From assembly GCA_024114885.1 (NCBI GenBank), contig CP099429.1:1054001-1118000 (forward strand): 64,000 bases of DNA, in the 5' to 3' direction. Position 1 is the stretch's first letter; each line of letters begins with the position of its first letter. Positions 20,621 through 30,595 of this stretch are shown here, in pieces. The position numbers and the translations under genes are program-made. The DNA comes from Septoria linicola. Taxonomy: Eukaryota > Ascomycota > Dothideomycetes > Mycosphaerellales > Mycosphaerellaceae. The notes under the pieces were generated by a model. It did no database searches, had not been told where the DNA came from, and worked only from the letters and a program-made list of their open reading frames with translations.

Positions 20621-23600
20621 CTAGTCACCAAGCACCTGGTGTAAAGCATTCGTACGATAGCTCTCACTATCTCTGAGCAATTCTCGATGCGTGCCTCTTG
20701 CCGTACACCTTCCGTCTTCAATCACGAAGATCCGGTCCGCCTTCTCGATCGTGTGTAGACGATGCGCAATGGCGATGACTGTGACGCCCTTCCGCACGTT
20801 CTCCAATGCGTCTTGCACCATCTTCTCACTCTCGCTATCAAGAGCCGATGTGGACTCGTCAAGAAGCAAGAGGCGGGGCTTGCGTAACAAAGCTCGAGCG
20901 ATGGACAGTCTTTGCCGCTGACCACCAGAGAATTGGTTGCCATTTGGCCCACAACGAGTGTTATAGCCGTCTGGCAAAGCGATGATGGTTTCGTGAATGT
21001 TTGCAAGCTTGCAAGCCTCCTCAATCTCTGCATCCGTCACATCTTTGTCAGGTCGAGCGCCAAGTGAGAGGTTGAACTTCAATGTGCCCTCAAACATGAC
21101 GCTTTCTTGGGGCACAAGAGCAATCTCATTGCGAAAGTCAGGTCCGATGAAGTCGCTAACGTTGCGACCATCGATTGTGACGTGGCCTCCGGATGGGCGG
21201 TAGAAGCGTTCGACAAGAGAGATAATGGTACTCTTGCCTGCGCCTGAGGGGCCCACAAGCGCGGCGAAGTGACCAGGTTTGACATCGAGATCGAGACCTT
21301 TCAGAACTTGTGCGTCCGGTCTGGCTGGGTAGGAGAATTGCACGTTCTCGAACTTGACGGCTGCACCTCCCGTGCGTGGGAGATCTGGCTTCTCAGATCC
21401 GGCCTCCATCTCAGTCGCTGATTTGTCGGTGGTGTCATATGGCGCGGAGAGCTTTTTTGGTGAAGCATGGATATCATGTTGGCTGACAACATTGGTCTGC
21501 TTGCCGATGTCGATCAGATCTAGCAGTCGTGAAGCCGACACGCGTGATTTGGAGAAATCTGGCGCAAGCGCGAAGAGCTGCCCACAAGTCTGGGCACTGA
21601 ACAAAAGTGCCGGCAGGACGATGAAGAACTCCTTCTGGCTAGCATAGCCGTCAATGATGTTCTGCGAACCCCAGTAGTATGCCAACGCGTAGACCAGATT
21701 GGCGATACTGTAGGCCGTGGCAAGCCATGCATTGCTGTATAAGATCGACTTGAGAGTCTCTTCGTAAGGCTTCTTCAGCGCTCTGTGGTATACATTCACG
21801 GCCTCATCTTCAAGCGAGAAGATAGAAATGGTCCTGATTGAGTTGACAGCCTCGACTGCAAATCCTGTCGCACTGGCGAAGGCAGCTCCGTGCTTTTCGT
21901 GGAACTTGGCGAAGACACGGAGTCGCATAATTCCAGATCCAAGTAGGACCGGAACACAAGCCAGCAGAACAATGGCAATCCTCCAAGCGATGGCAAGCGA
22001 GAGCGCAACACCGGCAACGCTGTTGATCAAAATGGAGAAGAGCGTGCCCAGAATGGTACCAGTGAGACCGGCTAGTGCGTTCGCGTCACTGGTAATGAAG
22101 GACAGGAGTCCAGCAGGATCTCTACCCTCTGATTGATGCCAGTCGGCATCCTGTCCAAGGAGTGTTCGAAGCGAAAGGATGCGAATCTTGTAGAGAGTGT
22201 TCTCGCCAACCAGTCCGAACAGCGAGCCCATTGTCAGATTGGCAAAGAACTCGATGATGGCCAGGATGAAGAAGAGCAGTCCCCAGAAGTGACCAGCGGA
22301 GCGAATTGCGGATGCCTCGTTACATGCGCTGAAGCTGCTGATAGTGTGACCGAAAATGACAGCCTCTCCAGAGTACGACCCTCCGACGATGACGGCGGCG
22401 GTGAAAGCGACAAGCAAGTATAGCGCCTGGGAGCGAGTGAGGTGACCGACACCGCAGATTGTCGACCAGACACCACGTTTCTTGTCCTTGACCTTCTTGC
22501 CTTTCTCAGCGTCATCCTTCTTCTCATCGCCGGCCTTCTCCTCGGCCTTCTCCACCGTCTTGTCTTGCGACAGAGATTGTGTGATCGAGTCCTCGCGCAG
22601 GCCTTCCTTCTCGTTGGCCAGGTCGCTAGAAGAATCTCTAGAAGAGATGGCATCTTGTGGATTCTCTTCGTGTGCAGCCGCGGCATCTGCGTCTTGGCTC
22701 TGGCTAACATTCTGCAGACGTACCATACTGGCATAGACATCGTCTTTGGCGATGAGTTCCGCGTGCGTTCCTTGCTCGACCACCTTTCCACTTCTCATGA
22801 CAATTATGTTATCCGCAAATTTGACTGTGGACAGCCGATGCGCGATGTTGATTGTGGTGCGGCCCTTTGCTGCTTCTCGGAGTGCGCCCTGAATCAGACG
22901 CTCGCTACGAGAGTCTAGAGCCGATGTGGCCTCATCTAGAAGCAAGATCTTCGGATCACGTACAAGTGCTCTTGATAATGCAATACGTTGCTTTTGACCT
23001 CCTGAGAACTGATTACCAGAGGAGCCAACATTAGTCGCAAATCCATCGTCGAGCCTCTCGATGAAACCAATGGCATCAGCAATGGTCGCCGCTCTGATGA
23101 CTCGTGCGACCACACTTCGCACTGCTTCCGATTGGTTCGCAAGCACGACTTCGAACTTGCCACTTCCTCTTTCGCGGACCTTCTCTGCAAATGTGGAAAG
23201 ATGACCATCGAGAACAGCTTTGATCTCTTCTGTGCCGGCTGATGAGTTGATCAGGCCGTGTGCGATGTTCTCCAGGATGGAGCGATCGAGCAGGCCTGGG
23301 TCCTGCTGTACCGTTCCGATAAGACCTCGCAATTGTGCCACATTAAGCTCCTTCAGATCAAGGCCATCAAGTCTGACAGATCCCGCCAGCGGATCGTAGA
23401 GACGAGCGAGCAGGGCAGCTACTGTCGACTTGCCGCTTCCAGATTGACCGACGATGGCAGTGTGTTTATATGCTGGAATGCTGATGCTTAGCTCTTTCAG
23501 GACCTCCACGTCTGGTCGGCTCGGGTACGAGAACTTCACGCCCTCGAACTCGAGGCCACCGTCAACGTGGTCGAACCGTCTGCCGGCGCTGTGATCGGTC

Positions 23601-24800
23601 GGATCAATAGCAGATTTGCGATCAATGGCTTCGTTGAGTTTGTCGAAAGCTCCAGCAGCAGTTCCAAAAATCTGCATGAATGGAGCGACTTGACTAATGA
23701 TGAAAGAGGCTGAAGATCTGTTAGTAATGGACCTGTTTTATGAGCTGAGTGAACTCACCATCAATCAATAAGAAGATCACGGTATAGACTGCGCCAACCC
23801 GCGAGCCTCCATCGCCACTTTCCACTGACTCTGCAATGCCTTCGCTTCCTCTCCAGTATGCAAGTGCATTTGTGGAGTAAGCGATGAAGTAGAGCAGTCC
23901 CAATTGCACGCCAGCAGTGATTGCTTTCTTGAAACCCTCCTTGCGAGCCTCTCCAAGGTATTCTGCAAACTTTGCTTCCAGACGAGCATTAGCGCCGAAC
24001 GCATGAACTATCGTCAGCTTGTTCAGACTCTCTGAGGCGATCGACGTAGCCAGGGCAAGTTGATCAGAGACTCGCCCACTATACCTCTTGATGAAGTATG
24101 AACCGACAAATGCCATTAAGAAGTAGGCAGGCACTAAAGACACGAGGATACCTGCGAGCTCCGCATACTTCATGAATGCAACGATGTATGATGCGACGAA
24201 GTATGAGACACTCGCTATACAGATACCGACCTTCTCGGAAGTACCAGTTTGGATCGAGTTGAGATCAATGGAAAGTCGTGACGAGACATCGCCAGCAGGC
24301 AACTGGTCGAAAAAGGCAAGTTCCTGTCGAAGAAGCGCGCGCAGGTATCGCTCTCGTAGACGGCGCACTAATCGCTCACCAAGAATCGTCCAGCAGTTGG
24401 TGTAAATGTAGATGAAGCACCAATTGGCGATGGTGATGTAGCATATATATGCGACTTTCGTGATGACCGAGTCGCTAAGGCCTCCTGTAGATGTCGTTGC
24501 ATCTTGTTGTGCACAGTCGGCACTGTTGAGGTCGTCAATAAGCTGGCCGAACAGGATACCCAGAAGTGGAAATGGTACACCAGCAGCGATGGCTCCGACA
24601 ACACCTCCAATAAGGAGAATCACGTCCCAGAAGGTATAGCCAGGGCTCAGCAACAAGCGAAACCAGGTGGTCGCCTCTTTGTACCACGGCTGCTTGGGCT
24701 TCTCGGGCTCCTTCTTCTCGGCGACCTATGATAACTTTTCAGCATAGAACTTTCCTGTAGAGAGACAGACCCATACCTTCTTCTTGGTGAAGATACCCAT
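20621..24800 (-). CDS. ABCB-type full ABC transporter (MDR-like), siderophore cluster
   Basis: Three exons (24800-24777, 24725-23759, 23709-20621) with 51- and 49-nt introns encode 1359 residues. Exon 1 is only eight codons (MGIFTKKK). The order is TMD1-NBD1-linker-TMD2-NBD2, the usual full-length ABCB layout. NBD1 has Walker A GQSGSGKST, signature SGGQKQR and Walker B ILLLDEATSALD. NBD2 has GPSGAGKST, SGGQRQR and LLLLDESTSALD, so both ATP sites look intact. The linker (~residues 650-720) is highly charged with EKAEEKAGDEKKDD. By family it is an ATP-driven exporter in the plasma or vacuolar membrane. Divergent from the SidF-like gene across a promoter containing an iron-type GATA site. It probably exports the siderophore or its breakdown products; the direction and cargo are inferred from the neighbourhood only. 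Confidence 0.9.
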
Positions 24801-25202
24801 CTTTGCAGTAACGAGAATCCTGTCGAGCCAGCTTCTCCCCGAAGCCTGCTCTTCGATCATTCACGTCTAAGTCCAGGACGGAGACATCTGACGTGACAGA
24901 GCAGCGAAACATCCGCCAGACTGCCATGGTAGCGGCATCGGCGTTGAGCCAAGAGAAAGAGCAATCCCACCCTCGCTGAGCACAGAACTTCGTCTTCGCT
25001 TCGTTTGCTGGCGCCAGTGGTTCGTCGTACGAGATGAAAATCACGACGATCATGCCGACTCCGACCTAGGGCACACAAAGATGGTGCGTGCGAGCAGCAT
25101 GTCGACAGACCCTGGTCAGACGCCGTTGAATGCACTGTCGCTTGCAGTCGTGTGCACTTTCCTCCCGTTTGATCTGATAGTCGTACTACCAAGCGTTGGG
25201 AG

Positions 25203-25211
25203 TTATCTGAT
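25203..25211 (-). promoter_or_regulatory. SreA-type GATA site (ATCAGATAA), ABC/SidF promoter
   Basis: Reads TTATCTGAT on the plus strand, the complement of ATCAGATAA. This is an exact match to ATCWGATAA, the known consensus of the fungal iron-responsive GATA repressors (SreA/Urbs1 family). It lies in the 1.06-kb shared promoter between the ABC transporter start (24800) and the acyltransferase start (25863). A near match, ATCTGATAG, lies about 30 bases to its left. Confidence 0.6.
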
Positions 25212-25862
25212 CCGCAGGTATGCTTCTTTCGAGGCCTCTTCCCGCTGCTGCATCATGTCTCGGATTGGTGGGCTCCATTCTGATGTGACGGTCGTGGCGC
25301 TAGGAGGAAGAATCTTCATTGCGGCCTGTACTCGGCATACGCGCAACCACATCTGTTTGCGCATCTTGGACGCATCAGCCAGTCCTGCAGCCTGCTAGCA
25401 GGTCTCAGAAATATCATTGGATGGAGTGGTAGGCGAGAGGCTAAGGCTTGTCGTAAAGTGAAGTGGAGTTCGTGTTGGAGTTCTGGCCCACACCCCCCTG
25501 TAAAGCGCGGATATCCGACCCGTGGCGGCATCACTATCTGATGGCGCTAGTGACGTAAGCGAACTGCAGCACCACGTCACACCAAGAAATGTTCACTCCC
25601 GAAAGTACCTTTCGATCTTTCATGCTTTTGGCAGGTGGGCAGATTCGTCGGGATGGTGTGACAGGGCTTAGCGAGACACCATCACCAGCCACTCGGGTCC
25701 AAACGGCGAACATGTCGCGGTGTCAACAAGCGAGTATCGGGCGAAAGTCAGAGCCGAGCTGAGAGCTCCAGCACGAAGAAGCTCCCATTCCACTGCAGGT
25801 GAGCTGGTTGTCGCATTGCTTTCCCATTGTTGTGTTCAGAGTCCACGCGCAGCATCTTCACA

Positions 25863-27293
25863 ATGTCTCCTTCCCTCCCTGCTACACTTCGCCTCCCTCA
25901 TCCATATCTCACCACATACCGTATTTCTGAAGTAGATCTCAAGCAAGCTCCCACGAGATATGGCAGCAAGCTGTTGCGAATTCGACACGAGCCGCGGAAG
26001 ACAGGAAAATCGCTGTCTAGAAAGGACGCTCGACTGCCTCCAGTAGAGCTACACAGCAATCTTCTCTTCACAGTCCCCGGGCAGGATCAATCCAAAGAAC
26101 AACTTCCACCGGACAACAACAACTTCTTCTGGGGCAGAGTCAGGCGATCGCCAAAGTCCAGTTTCGTGTGGAATGACAAGGTGAAGCCGACTGTTGCGCA
26201 GGCGTGGCTGATCGTATATGCACTCTTTACTCTTCGGCCAGAGTTGGAGCACTTTCGCGTGGAGCTCAAGGGCGTGGGCAGTCGCGAACTATCCGCAGAG
26301 CTCAAGTATGTTGGGTTAGCGGTAGAGCATCCACTTCCGGAGAATCGGGAAGTGCCAGCAACACCAGAGACTGGCACACCTGGCGCATTTCCAAGTGAGA
26401 TCGTTCTATTGAGAGGCAACTTCTGGCAAGGCGCTGGTTCGCCATTCGGACCTCGCCCAGTGTGGGCTCCAGCTACTGCCACTATCTCTGGCAAGCCATT
26501 GGATCAATATCCAGTCCTGCCAGTGGACCAAATTGCAGACACCAAGTTTCCAGAACAGCGTGTGCATGCCTTCCACCCGCGGAGACCTGCGAAGCCTGCA
26601 CCAGGATCTATCATCTATAGCAGATATGTACCGCATCTAGATGAGCATTTCAGCATGATTGCACTGGACTACAACGATCCTGAGCATCTTGGTCTATTCA
26701 ACAAATGGCAGAATGACCCGTTTGTTGCAGCAGGCTGGAACGAGACTGGAACACTGGAAGAGCACAGAAAGTACCTAAAGAACCTCCACCAGGACGGTCA
26801 TACCATGACAGTCCTTGCCAAATTTGATGACACGTATTTCGCATACTACGAAATTTACTGGGGCAAGGTGAGCTATACTTGGGTGTGAAACCTGATTTCC
26901 CTGCTAATATTTTTGTAGGAGGACCATTTCGGTGTCTACTGCGACGCAGGCGACTTTGATCGCGGACGACATGCCCTGGTGGGCAACACTTCCTTCCGCG
27001 GTCCGCATCGTGTTTCGGCATGGTGGTCGAGCACAATCCACTATCTATTCCTCGATGAGCCACGAACACACTGGGTCATTGGCGAACCCAAGGCCACGAA
27101 TGCGACTGTCCTAAGCTATGACTTGATGTGCGGATTCAACGTGACGAAGTTTGTGGACTTGACACACAAGAGGAGTGGAGCTATGAAAGTCAGCAGAGAG
27201 CGATTCTTCCAGATTTCTCCTGTCTACTGGGACGGGGAAACAAAAGTCGGTGGCACAGGCATACAATTGACTGCTATTCAGTCAAAGTTGTAG
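25863..27293 (+). CDS. sidF-like: SidF-type N5-hydroxyornithine acyltransferase, PTS1
   Basis: Two exons (25863-26867 and 26919-27293) with a 51-nt intron (GTGAGC...GCTAAT...TAG) encode 459 residues, close to the ~460 of Aspergillus SidF. I chose MSPSLPATLRLPHP at 25863 over an in-frame ATG 36 bases upstream. The C-terminal third has the features of the IucB/MbtK/SidF GNAT-like acyltransferase domain: FSMIALDYNDPEHLGLFNKWQN, the strand pair YFAYYEIYWGK, and after the intron EDHFGVYCDAGDFDRGRHALVG followed by RTHWVIGEPKATN. In SidF this domain transfers anhydromevalonyl from CoA to the N5-hydroxyl of ornithine. The last three residues are SKL, a canonical peroxisomal signal, as in known SidF enzymes. 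Which acyl-CoA is used here is inferred from the adjacent hydratase and the nearby ligase. Confidence 0.85.
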
Positions 27294-27403
27294 AAATACT
27301 CAAAAGTCATTGAGCTCGTGTAGCACGTTTGCAGCTGTCTTGCAATCTTCACTGCGCTTTATTCGGCTATCTTTTCTACTCTGAAAGTCTTGATAAAACC
27401 AAG

Positions 27404-27412
27404 ATCTGATAT
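27404..27412 (+). promoter_or_regulatory. Near-consensus GATA site before the hydratase gene
   Basis: ATCTGATAT differs from ATCWGATAA at the last base only. It sits 124 bases before the hydratase start codon in the 242-base gap after the acyltransferase stop codon. Confidence 0.3.
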
Positions 27413-27535
27413 CTGCAGCAGAGCAACTTTGGCCTCGTCGAGCTTTTGCCGGGCTAGATGGAATGTATAAGAGCAGAGCCACGCCCGCTTCAAACTTCCT
27501 TCCAGCTCCCACCTCTTCTCCACATCACGTGAAGC

Positions 27536-28492
27536 ATGTCTTCTCAATCATTGTATCAATATCCTATCAAGCCAGCATCGTGGAACGAACGAGATCTCCT
27601 TATCTTCGCAGCTTCGATCGGCTGTGACGCTGAAGACCTACAGTATGGCTACGAACTAGATCCGAACTTTGCAGCGTTCCCGACCTATTCAATTGTCCTC
27701 ACATTCAAGCACGACTACACAAACACAACATCTTTCGCAGAGCATTTTACGAAATTCTTGACGCCACCTAAAGATCTCCTACCCGGCTTTCCAGCTTTGG
27801 ACATACAGCGTGTTGTCGATGGCGAGCGAACACTCGAGGTGGTCAGATCTCTGCCGAAGTCATCTGCTGGGCGGGACTTCGCCATCCAGTCCAATGTTAC
27901 TGGAATCTGGGACAAGGGAACTGGCAAGCCGACAATTGTGAAGACGACACATGACCTTATCGAACGCTTCTCGGACGATAAGGATGCTATTCTATACACT
28001 CGTATGTCAGAGACTGCAATCTTCATGTCGCAAGGCGGCTGGAATGGGCCGAATGGTCCGAAACCTCAGACTGCTCCAAGTCCACCAAAAGATCGAAGCC
28101 CAGACGCCAGCAACACACATCACATCTCGCCCACCGCGCATCTGTTGTACAGGCTCAATGGGGACTACAACCCACTGCATGCCACAAGGGTTCAGGAAGC
28201 TGTCGTTCAGCCTACTCCGATCATGCATGGCCTGTACTCTTGGAATGCCGTGGCTCGAATCGTGTTGAAGAAGTTCGCCAAAGGCGATGCTCAAGCACTG
28301 AAGACCTTTCGGGCGAGTTTTGCTAGTCCGGTGAGGCCTGGCGACATTCTCGAGACTGATATGTGGATCTCAAGGCAAAATGCTACAAGGAAAGAGATTA
28401 GATTCGAAACCAAAGTGAAGGGCAAAGTCGTGTTGGCCAACGGTGTGGTAGTGTTGGAAACCAATGACAAAGGAAGTGAGAGCAAGCTGTAG
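27536..28492 (+). CDS. MaoC/hydratase-2-type enoyl-CoA hydratase, PTS1
   Basis: A single exon encodes 318 residues. The C-terminal half carries the hydratase-2 signature YRLNGDYNPLH (residues ~203-213) with the catalytic Asp and His, then IMHGLYSWNAVARIV, as in the C-terminal hot-dog domain of fungal Fox2-type multifunctional enzymes and MaoC dehydratases. The N-terminal half resembles the second, non-catalytic hot-dog fold of eukaryotic hydratase 2 (ASIGCDAEDLQYGYE, FPTYSIVLTFKHD). Length and double-hot-dog layout match stand-alone hydratase 2. It ends in SKL, a peroxisomal targeting signal. In the context of a SidF-like acyltransferase and a SidI-like ligase it is well placed to dehydrate a 3-hydroxyacyl-CoA such as mevalonyl-CoA, a step carried out in Aspergillus by SidH, which belongs to the unrelated crotonase fold. 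The substrate is inference. Confidence 0.85.
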   Translation: MSSQSLYQYPIKPASWNERDLLIFAASIGCDAEDLQYGYELDPNFAAFPTYSIVLTFKHDYTNTTSFAEHFTKFLTPPKDLLPGFPALDIQRVVDGERTLEVVRSLPKSSAGRDFAIQSNVTGIWDKGTGKPTIVKTTHDLIERFSDDKDAILYTRMSETAIFMSQGGWNGPNGPKPQTAPSPPKDRSPDASNTHHISPTAHLLYRLNGDYNPLHATRVQEAVVQPTPIMHGLYSWNAVARIVLKKFAKGDAQALKTFRASFASPVRPGDILETDMWISRQNATRKEIRFETKVKGKVVLANGVVVLETNDKGSESKL

Positions 28493-30595
28493 ATATGTCC
28501 GGAGCGTTGGTCAAGAGATTGACGAAATGTAACCCACTTATGCATTGAGAACGGTACTTATCTCGAATCTTGCGCAGGTACTAACATAGCCATGTGTTTG
28601 CCATGTGCCGAAAGCTATCCAGGCTATTGGAATCGATCGCTCAGGTGAGCGGCACAGCAAGGAAGTTATCAATTGTGGGTCGAATAGGTCACGACCATCC
28701 CATGCAGATGTGCGGCGTTGATCATGCCGATGAAAGCACTCATTGGCCTTAGTCGCGATATGGTTCGTCTGGCAGAAGTGTATCTCCAAGCGTATGCTCA
28801 GGCCAAGTCTGCAAAGCTGTCGACGGCATCTCGCGATCAATTAGCATCAAACGGATGCTTCATGTTTCTGAGCACTGTCAGCCGAAGATCTCGCTCATTA
28901 CCTCTGCTCGCGACTTGACTTTCTATAATCACTGCTTTGATTTGGTTCAAGACATTCTGATGCATTCTCACTCTGCCGCCACGCCGCTCAGAGAGCCAGT
29001 GATATGACCTTGTTGTTTCAATATTGGCCTGGCATCATATGGACGGTCGCGTAGTATCCACTATACCCGCGAGGAGTTCATCGGCAACTCGTTGGATCAG
29101 ATAACGGCAGACACGGCATCCACAGTCTTTCTATAGCGCAGTAATCGACGCTGACGGATCTTACGCCGTCGTGTGACTGGCGGTAGGTGTAGCAATTCCA
29201 CATACCTGGCAAGAGGCGCTCGCCCTCCGCAGTGGGGAGAGAGCCACGGGCGTAGATGGCGTAGACTCAAGACCCGGAAAGATGTTTAAGGTGAGGAGCT
29301 GTGGAGGAGGTACCACCCACTCTATTTCCACGTCTGAGTTCTATGCTTCAGCTGACTTTTGCAGGTCATCTCACACCGGCTGTCGCTATTAGCAATACTC
29401 TATGTCTTAGTGAGCGCCACAAAAGAAGTCTCAAGCAGCAGTCACGGGGCACATGAGCCGGTGCTGTTGCCAGGGCTGCGCCCTGGCTAGACTTCTCCTC
29501 TTCTGATTATGTCGTGGCTTTGTGACACAACTACTCCGTAAGCAGAGTGATTCGTCGACAACTATGCAGCGACATTGCCTTTGGCGCGTAGTATGGCAAT
29601 TCCAATAGGTTTCGCTAGACCACTGAGCTAGCCGCCTCTCTGCTGGACAGCCTAAATCGCAAAAGACCGAATACACCGGAAGAATCCGAACTCGACGCGA
29701 CCTGTGTTCGTGGCATTCGCCGTTAGGCCTACCGCCAAGTCATTGTTTCGTGTAGCTTCATTCGGCATGCTGCAGATGTCGCCTTCGTTTCTGCACGACT
29801 GCGGAACAGCTGAAGCATGGTAGCTTCGTAGACTCAACTCTACGTACCAACATGTGCCAAGGCAAGTGGGGCAGCAGAAGTCGCCGAAAATCTTGGAAAG
29901 TCTGCCATCGACCCATTTCACTCTTTGAGACATGCGGTGACCCGTTGTACATCTCCGATAGTCCTCGCAAGTGTTTGCTGTACTTTGATCTAATCAGATT
30001 AGATTATCAATCAGAACATGGGTCAAGACCCCTGCGAGCATCTGTGGGGTTCACCAGGTGTGCACAGTGCAAAGCGTGGCATCGAGCTTGTCTAGCGGCT
30101 TGCAAGGTACATCGCGTGCGTGGGTCTCGTGAGATGTGGCTTTTCTGCCAAGCTCGTGCGGGGCGTCCGGGCTGCTTCTCAGGTGGGCATGATCGACAAG
30201 CAGGGTTTAGTATGGCGCGCACAGCCGCGTCAAGCTGCATGAGGGCGCTCGAGCCTCCGGTAGTATGTGCTCCCCATGCTCGTCTGTTGCAGTAGCATCA
30301 GGAGCATAACGATCGAGCTTGCCAGCTAGAAAATTCTGTTCGTGGATGGGGATCCTCCCACGAGACCCGGTAGCAAGCTCAACGCTCTAGTCATACAGGC
30401 AGTACAAAGGCTGGGCATAGCATTCAGAGCCGAGAGCGGAGTTCGACCAGGACCCATTCGGTACGTGGGACTGTATACGACGTTCTTGCTGCTTCCACAC
30501 ACAAGTTTGCCAGAGTTCATCTTGGCAGCCACGACCAACAGCACACCTAAGACAAGTCAGCGAGGCCAACGTACCAGCAAAGAACACAAGCCGTC
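28493..30595. other. Long intergenic gap inside the cluster
   Basis: No gene is supported across 2.1 kb. The longest frames (for example 29852-30295, plus) have no domain, signal peptide or splice support. The stretch includes an exact iron-type GATA site at 29096, a perfect 8-bp hairpin at 29469-29487 and a GATA/ATC-rich patch at 29988-30013 (ATCTAATCAGATTAGATTA). It is the 5' region of the SidA-like gene. Confidence 0.4.
29096..29104 (+). promoter_or_regulatory. SreA-type GATA site (ATCAGATAA), upstream of SidA-like gene
   Basis: Exact match to ATCWGATAA, about 1.5 kb before the SidA-like start codon and 0.6 kb after the hydratase stop codon. The distance makes its target uncertain. Confidence 0.45.

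Noticed and set aside
24739..25053. Minus-strand 104-codon frame overlapping the ABC transporter start
   Set aside because: It covers the leader and the small first exon in the wrong frame; the eight-codon first exon spliced to VAEKKEPEKP is the better model.
29469..29487. Perfect 8-bp GC hairpin with a 3-base loop (GCCAGGGC TGC GCCCTGGC)
   Set aside because: It resembles a bacterial terminator stem but sits in fungal intergenic DNA without a T tract or nearby gene end; most likely chance or a minor repeat.
29600..29645. tRNA-like A-box on the minus strand (TAGCTCAGTGGTCTAGCG)
   Set aside because: No matching B box, no cloverleaf anticodon arm and no complementary acceptor end could be found downstream, so it is not called a tRNA or tRNA-derived repeat.
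29852..30295. 147-codon frame upstream of the SidA-like gene (+)
   Set aside because: Composition is random-like (many Cys, Arg and Trp), with no domain; probably promoter or leader sequence.
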